DNA from: Smittium culicis
Taxonomy: Eukaryota > Kickxellomycota > Harpellomycetes > Harpellales > Legeriomycetaceae
Assembly (NCBI GenBank): GCA_001970855.1
Contig: LSSN01001050.1
Coordinates: forward strand, 1-20,144
DNA length: 20,144 nucleotides
Direction: 5' to 3'
The position numbers and the translations under genes were made by a program. The notes under the pieces are model-generated. The model ran no database searches. It was not told the origin of the DNA and saw only the letters and a program-made list of their open reading frames with translations. Shown in pieces: positions 20,098 through 20,144 of this stretch; within the stretch, counting starts at the first letter, position 1, and every line of letters starts with the position of its first letter.

Positions 20098-20144
20098 GTC
20101 TTCAAGACAGTGCTGTCCAAGAACGCACTCAAAAAAATAAAAAT

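Noticed and set aside
20098..20120. Overlapping short palindromes after the terminal repeat
   Set aside because: GTCTT-C-AAGAC and GACAG-TG-CTGTC are five-base stems, expected often by chance, and the window ends before any context can be read.

Overview
The window is eukaryotic nuclear DNA, and most likely fungal. It is very AT-rich, with short GT...AG introns and long stretches without genes. It carries a sulfhydryl oxidase of the Erv1/ALR family whose shuttle CxxC is at the N-terminus, which is the arrangement in fungi and animals rather than plants. It also carries a spliced mitochondrial carrier gene with an enlarged loop, a shape I associate with fungal carriers. Nothing bacterial is visible: no operons, no Shine-Dalgarno pattern and no tRNA or rRNA that I could find. 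I cannot name the species. The window starts inside an (ATT)n run and stops just after a 188-bp tandem duplication, so both edges look like assembly breakpoints at repeats.

Bases 1 to about 10,000 are extremely AT-rich; the one line I counted in full (5041-5100) is 20% G+C. This part holds microsatellites, a 42-48 bp tandem array (2498-2640), one orphan coding-like frame on the minus strand (2734-2934) and a long imperfect hairpin (9410-9500). No intact gene is visible there. At 10,100-10,400 a pyrimidine-rich tract leads into a possible two-exon small gene. At 10,705-11,531 there are two inverted, related MITE-like copies with piggyBac-style ends (TTAA followed by CCCTTT), then a 15-bp direct repeat around a G-rich pocket.

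The gene-bearing part is 12,900-16,760. ERV1 (12,940-13,509, plus strand, no intron) belongs to the disulfide relay of the mitochondrial intermembrane space. The SLC25-family carrier (15,181-16,756, plus strand, five exons) belongs in the inner membrane. Both are mitochondrial, but they are separate transcription units 1.7 kb apart, and nothing shows that they are co-regulated. Between them lies an island with higher GC (about 14,041-14,640) that has no intact reading frame and may be a decayed gene. The two genes sit in DNA of opposite strand asymmetry: G exceeds C around ERV1, and C exceeds G around the carrier, with the switch near 14.8 kb.

Bases 16,760-19,720 hold no gene I can support. 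The right end is two 183-base copies at 188-base spacing that differ only by three transitions. No defence system, virus or other large accessory module is visible. The most useful leads are the MITE pair, the hairpin, the possible small spliced gene and the near-identical terminal repeat.
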